NCBI RefSeq assembly: GCF_018777385.1
Contig: NZ_JAFJYB010000001.1
Location: 248,001-312,000 of the forward strand
Length of the DNA stretch: 64,000 nucleotides
DNA from: Candidatus Symbiopectobacterium endolongispinus
GTDB taxonomy: Bacteria > Pseudomonadota > Gammaproteobacteria > Enterobacterales > Enterobacteriaceae
Direction: 5' to 3'
A program made the position numbers and the translations under genes. Below the pieces are notes generated by a model. It was not told the origin of the DNA and did not search any database. It saw nothing but the letters and a program-made list of their open reading frames with translations. Below are positions 62,441-64,000 of this stretch, piece by piece. How positions within the stretch are numbered: position 1 is the stretch's first letter; the number at the start of each line of letters is the position of its first letter.

Positions 62441-63485
62441 ATATCACCAGTTGGGTCAGGATGATAGGCTTACGGCGGCCATCTCCCCCGTTGCTTTGAC
62501 GGAGGAGACACCACCGTCAGCACTCACTTTTTCCTGGCGTGTGGCTAACCCTGCCGGCATTCACGCGCGCCCGGCGTCGGCCATTGCTACCTGTCTCAAC
62601 CGCTACAATGCCGATGTGCAACTGGTGAAAGGTGCACAGACGGTGAACGGGAAAAGTGTCAACAATATCGCGCTATTGGCGGTTAAGCGCGGCGATGAGG
62701 TCACGCTGCGCGCGAGTGGAGCGCAGGCGCAACAGGCGATTGATGCCTTTGCCTTGCTGGCGCACGATAATTTTGGCGATCGTTTAGAAGCGAAGGACGC
62801 CGCGTTGGCTCGCCCCCAGAGACATCCCGTGGGGGAATTGGTAACGGCCACCGTGTGTCGGGTAGAACGGGCGTTGCCTACTGTGACGCCGCGCGTCAGC
62901 CAAAGCGCGCAGGCTGAGCTGGCACAAGCGATTGAGGCTGCCTTGCAAGACCTGGATGAGCTCTATGCGTTTACCGCGCAGCGTCTTTCTGATAAAGAAG
63001 TCGGTATTTTTATGGCGCAGCGTATGATGCTGGAGGATGACGAACTGTACGATGCGGTCGCCGAGCGAATGGGGCAAGCAGCGGTGCAGGTTGATGCGCT
63101 GTGGCTGACGGTGATTGGCTCGTTGGCACAAGAGTATCAGGCGATTGAAGATACCTACTTGCGTGAACGCTACATCGATATCTATGACGTCGGTCTGCGG
63201 GTGTTGCGGCATTTGAGCCATCAGCCAGATAGCGTGGTCACGCCTTGTCACACACCGATGGCGATCGTCGCCAATATATTGTTGCCTTCCGAAGCGGTGC
63301 AGTTGGATCCTGCCTGGATCAAAGGCGTTTATTTCACCGACTGCGGCAGAAACGCTCACGCGGTGATTCTGGCGACGGCGCTGGGCATTCCGGTGTTTAT
63401 CGACAAGCCGGGCCATACGCGGGCGTTACGTCACGGAGAAACGATCACGTTCAATGATGATAGCGGGGAGATTCATAACGCGTGA
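62441..63485 (+). pseudogene. dhaM: dhaM lacking its EIIA domain, fused to the dhaL remnant
   Basis: Phosphoryl donor for DhaL. Present are the HPr-like domain with its His in NPAGIHARPASAIATCLN, and the EI-N-like domain with RNAHAVILATALGIPVFI at the end. The N-terminal EIIA-mannose-type domain (about 135 residues), the part that phosphorylates the ADP on DhaL, is deleted. An open frame runs from within dhaL (62376) to 63485, so a chimera of the dhaL tail and the truncated DhaM could be translated, but it cannot do the phosphotransfer. Confidence 0.88.
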
Positions 63486-63501
63486 AGCAGGATGGTGTGG
63501 C

Positions 63502-63532
63502 GTTGCTATCCCATTGGACGCGGGATAGCAAC
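63502..63532. terminator. Hairpin between convergent dhaM and lysE-type gene
   Basis: GTTGCTATCCC (63502-63512) pairs perfectly with GGGATAGCAAC (63522-63532), loop 9 bases. It stands between two converging genes and may end both transcripts, though a T-run is absent. Confidence 0.6.
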
Positions 63533-63551
63533 GGCGAAACAGGCGGTTTTA

Positions 63552-64000
63552 TTATCGGCTGGAGATCGCCAACGCCGATCCCGCCAACACAAACACGCCA
63601 CCCGTGGCGCGATTAAGCAACGCCATGCGGCGCGGATTGCTGAATACGCCGGACAGATGGCGTCCGGTGCTGGCATAGAAAAACATGATGCTGAAATCAA
63701 ACAGTACCCAGGTCAGTGCCAGAATAGCAAACTGAAGCGCATAGGGTTCTGTGGTGCTGATAAAGTTGGGAAACAGCGCGGCAAAAAACAGCAAATCCTT
63801 CGGGTTGCTGATACCGACTAAAAAACCTTTACGAAACAGCGCAACACGCGTGGGAGATGCATCTATGTGCACGTGTTCAGGCGTGTGAGCGGCGGCGGCT
63901 GAACGCCATGAGGCAATACCGAGCCAAATCAGATAGAGCGCGCCGACGATCTTAAGGATCATAAACTCGGTTGTTGAAGCGGCTAATACGGCTCCCAATC
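63552..64000 (-). CDS. LysE/RhtB-family amino acid exporter, 5' end cut by window edge
   Basis: Inner-membrane exporter of the LysE superfamily, generally for amino acids or homoserine/threonine-like compounds. The 149 visible residues have four hydrophobic segments (MILKIVGALYLIWLGIASW; ALTWVLFDFSIMFFYAS; RATGGVFVLAGSALAIS) and the FRKGFLVGISNPKDLLFFAA motif with its conserved NPK. The frame is still open at the edge; about 50 residues including the first helix lie outside. Confidence 0.9.
   Translation of the reverse strand, partial: LGAVLAASTTEFMILKIVGALYLIWLGIASWRSAAAAHTPEHVHIDASPTRVALFRKGFLVGISNPKDLLFFAALFPNFISTTEPYALQFAILALTWVLFDFSIMFFYASTGRHLSGVFSNPRRMALLNRATGGVFVLAGSALAISSR

Noticed and set aside
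1-64000. CRISPR arrays, tRNA or rRNA genes, phage integrases and attachment sites
   Set aside because: No regularly spaced repeats, cloverleaf-like genes, rRNA motifs or integrase motifs were seen by eye; a covariance-model scan could not be run.

Overview
The window looks like the chromosome of a gamma-proteobacterium of the order Enterobacterales. The first 14 kb carry the conserved order rseP-bamA-skp-lpxD-fabZ-lpxA-lpxB-rnhB-dnaE-accA, with proteins close to those of E. coli. Intact housekeeping genes sit beside about 30 freshly broken accessory genes, most of them still alignable over full length. That combination is typical of a recently host-restricted lineage such as a Sodalis-group insect symbiont. 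The lineage is inference: no rRNA or tRNA gene is present to test it.

Layout. (1) 1-14.4 kb, +: envelope and lipid A biogenesis, DNA polymerase III alpha, acetyl-CoA carboxylase alpha, a VOC-family protein and tilS, all intact. (2) 14.4-17.5 kb: an AT-rich orphan membrane-protein gene (-), intact rof and yaeP (-), then wrecked yaeQ and nlpE. (3) 17.5-20.2 kb: intact mutS (-). (4) 20.2-27.2 kb: an E. coli common pilus (ECP) locus with intact ecpR and ecpA, ecpB broken by an internal deletion, and ecpC fused by a deletion to a decayed intimin/invasin-like adhesin gene. (5) 27.2-57.6 kb: a complete but decaying type III secretion island of the Inv/Mxi-Spa (SPI-1) family. A HilA/ToxR-like regulator is followed by prgHIJK-orgABC on the minus strand. 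Divergently on the plus strand lie invFGEABCIJ, spaOPQRS, sicA, sipBCD, an orphan, a sipA-like effector gene and iacP. A 3,049-bp Tn3-family transposon with a 5-bp target duplication sits inside the sipA-like gene, and a 268-bp MITE-like element sits between orgB and orgC. (6) 57.6-63.5 kb: a dihydroxyacetone/glycerol locus, dhaR (intact), glpF, dhaK, dhaL and dhaM (all damaged; dhaL and dhaM fused by deletion). (7) 63.5 kb to the end: a LysE/RhtB-type exporter cut by the window edge.

How the genes work together. The T3SS genes encode the needle (prgI), inner rod, inner-membrane rings, sorting platform, ATPase, export gate, secretin, gatekeeper, translocators and chaperones. Only orgC-like, prgI, invA, spaP, spaQ, sicA, the 117-residue orphan and iacP read through cleanly. 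Many frameshifts in the island fall exactly on mononucleotide tracts: G11 in invF, A9 in spaS, A7 in orgB, invI and spaO, and shorter tracts in prgH, prgJ, orgA and spaR. Shigella is known to rescue its spa13, spa33 and mxiE genes by transcriptional slippage on A/T runs, so this deserves checking. However, internal stop codons in invG, invE, invB, spaO and sipB argue that the machine as a whole is dying. Apart from a deliberate slippage system, the same data fit neutral decay at indel hot spots or homopolymer sequencing error.

The dha locus shows the same decay: regulator intact, transporter and kinase subunits broken.
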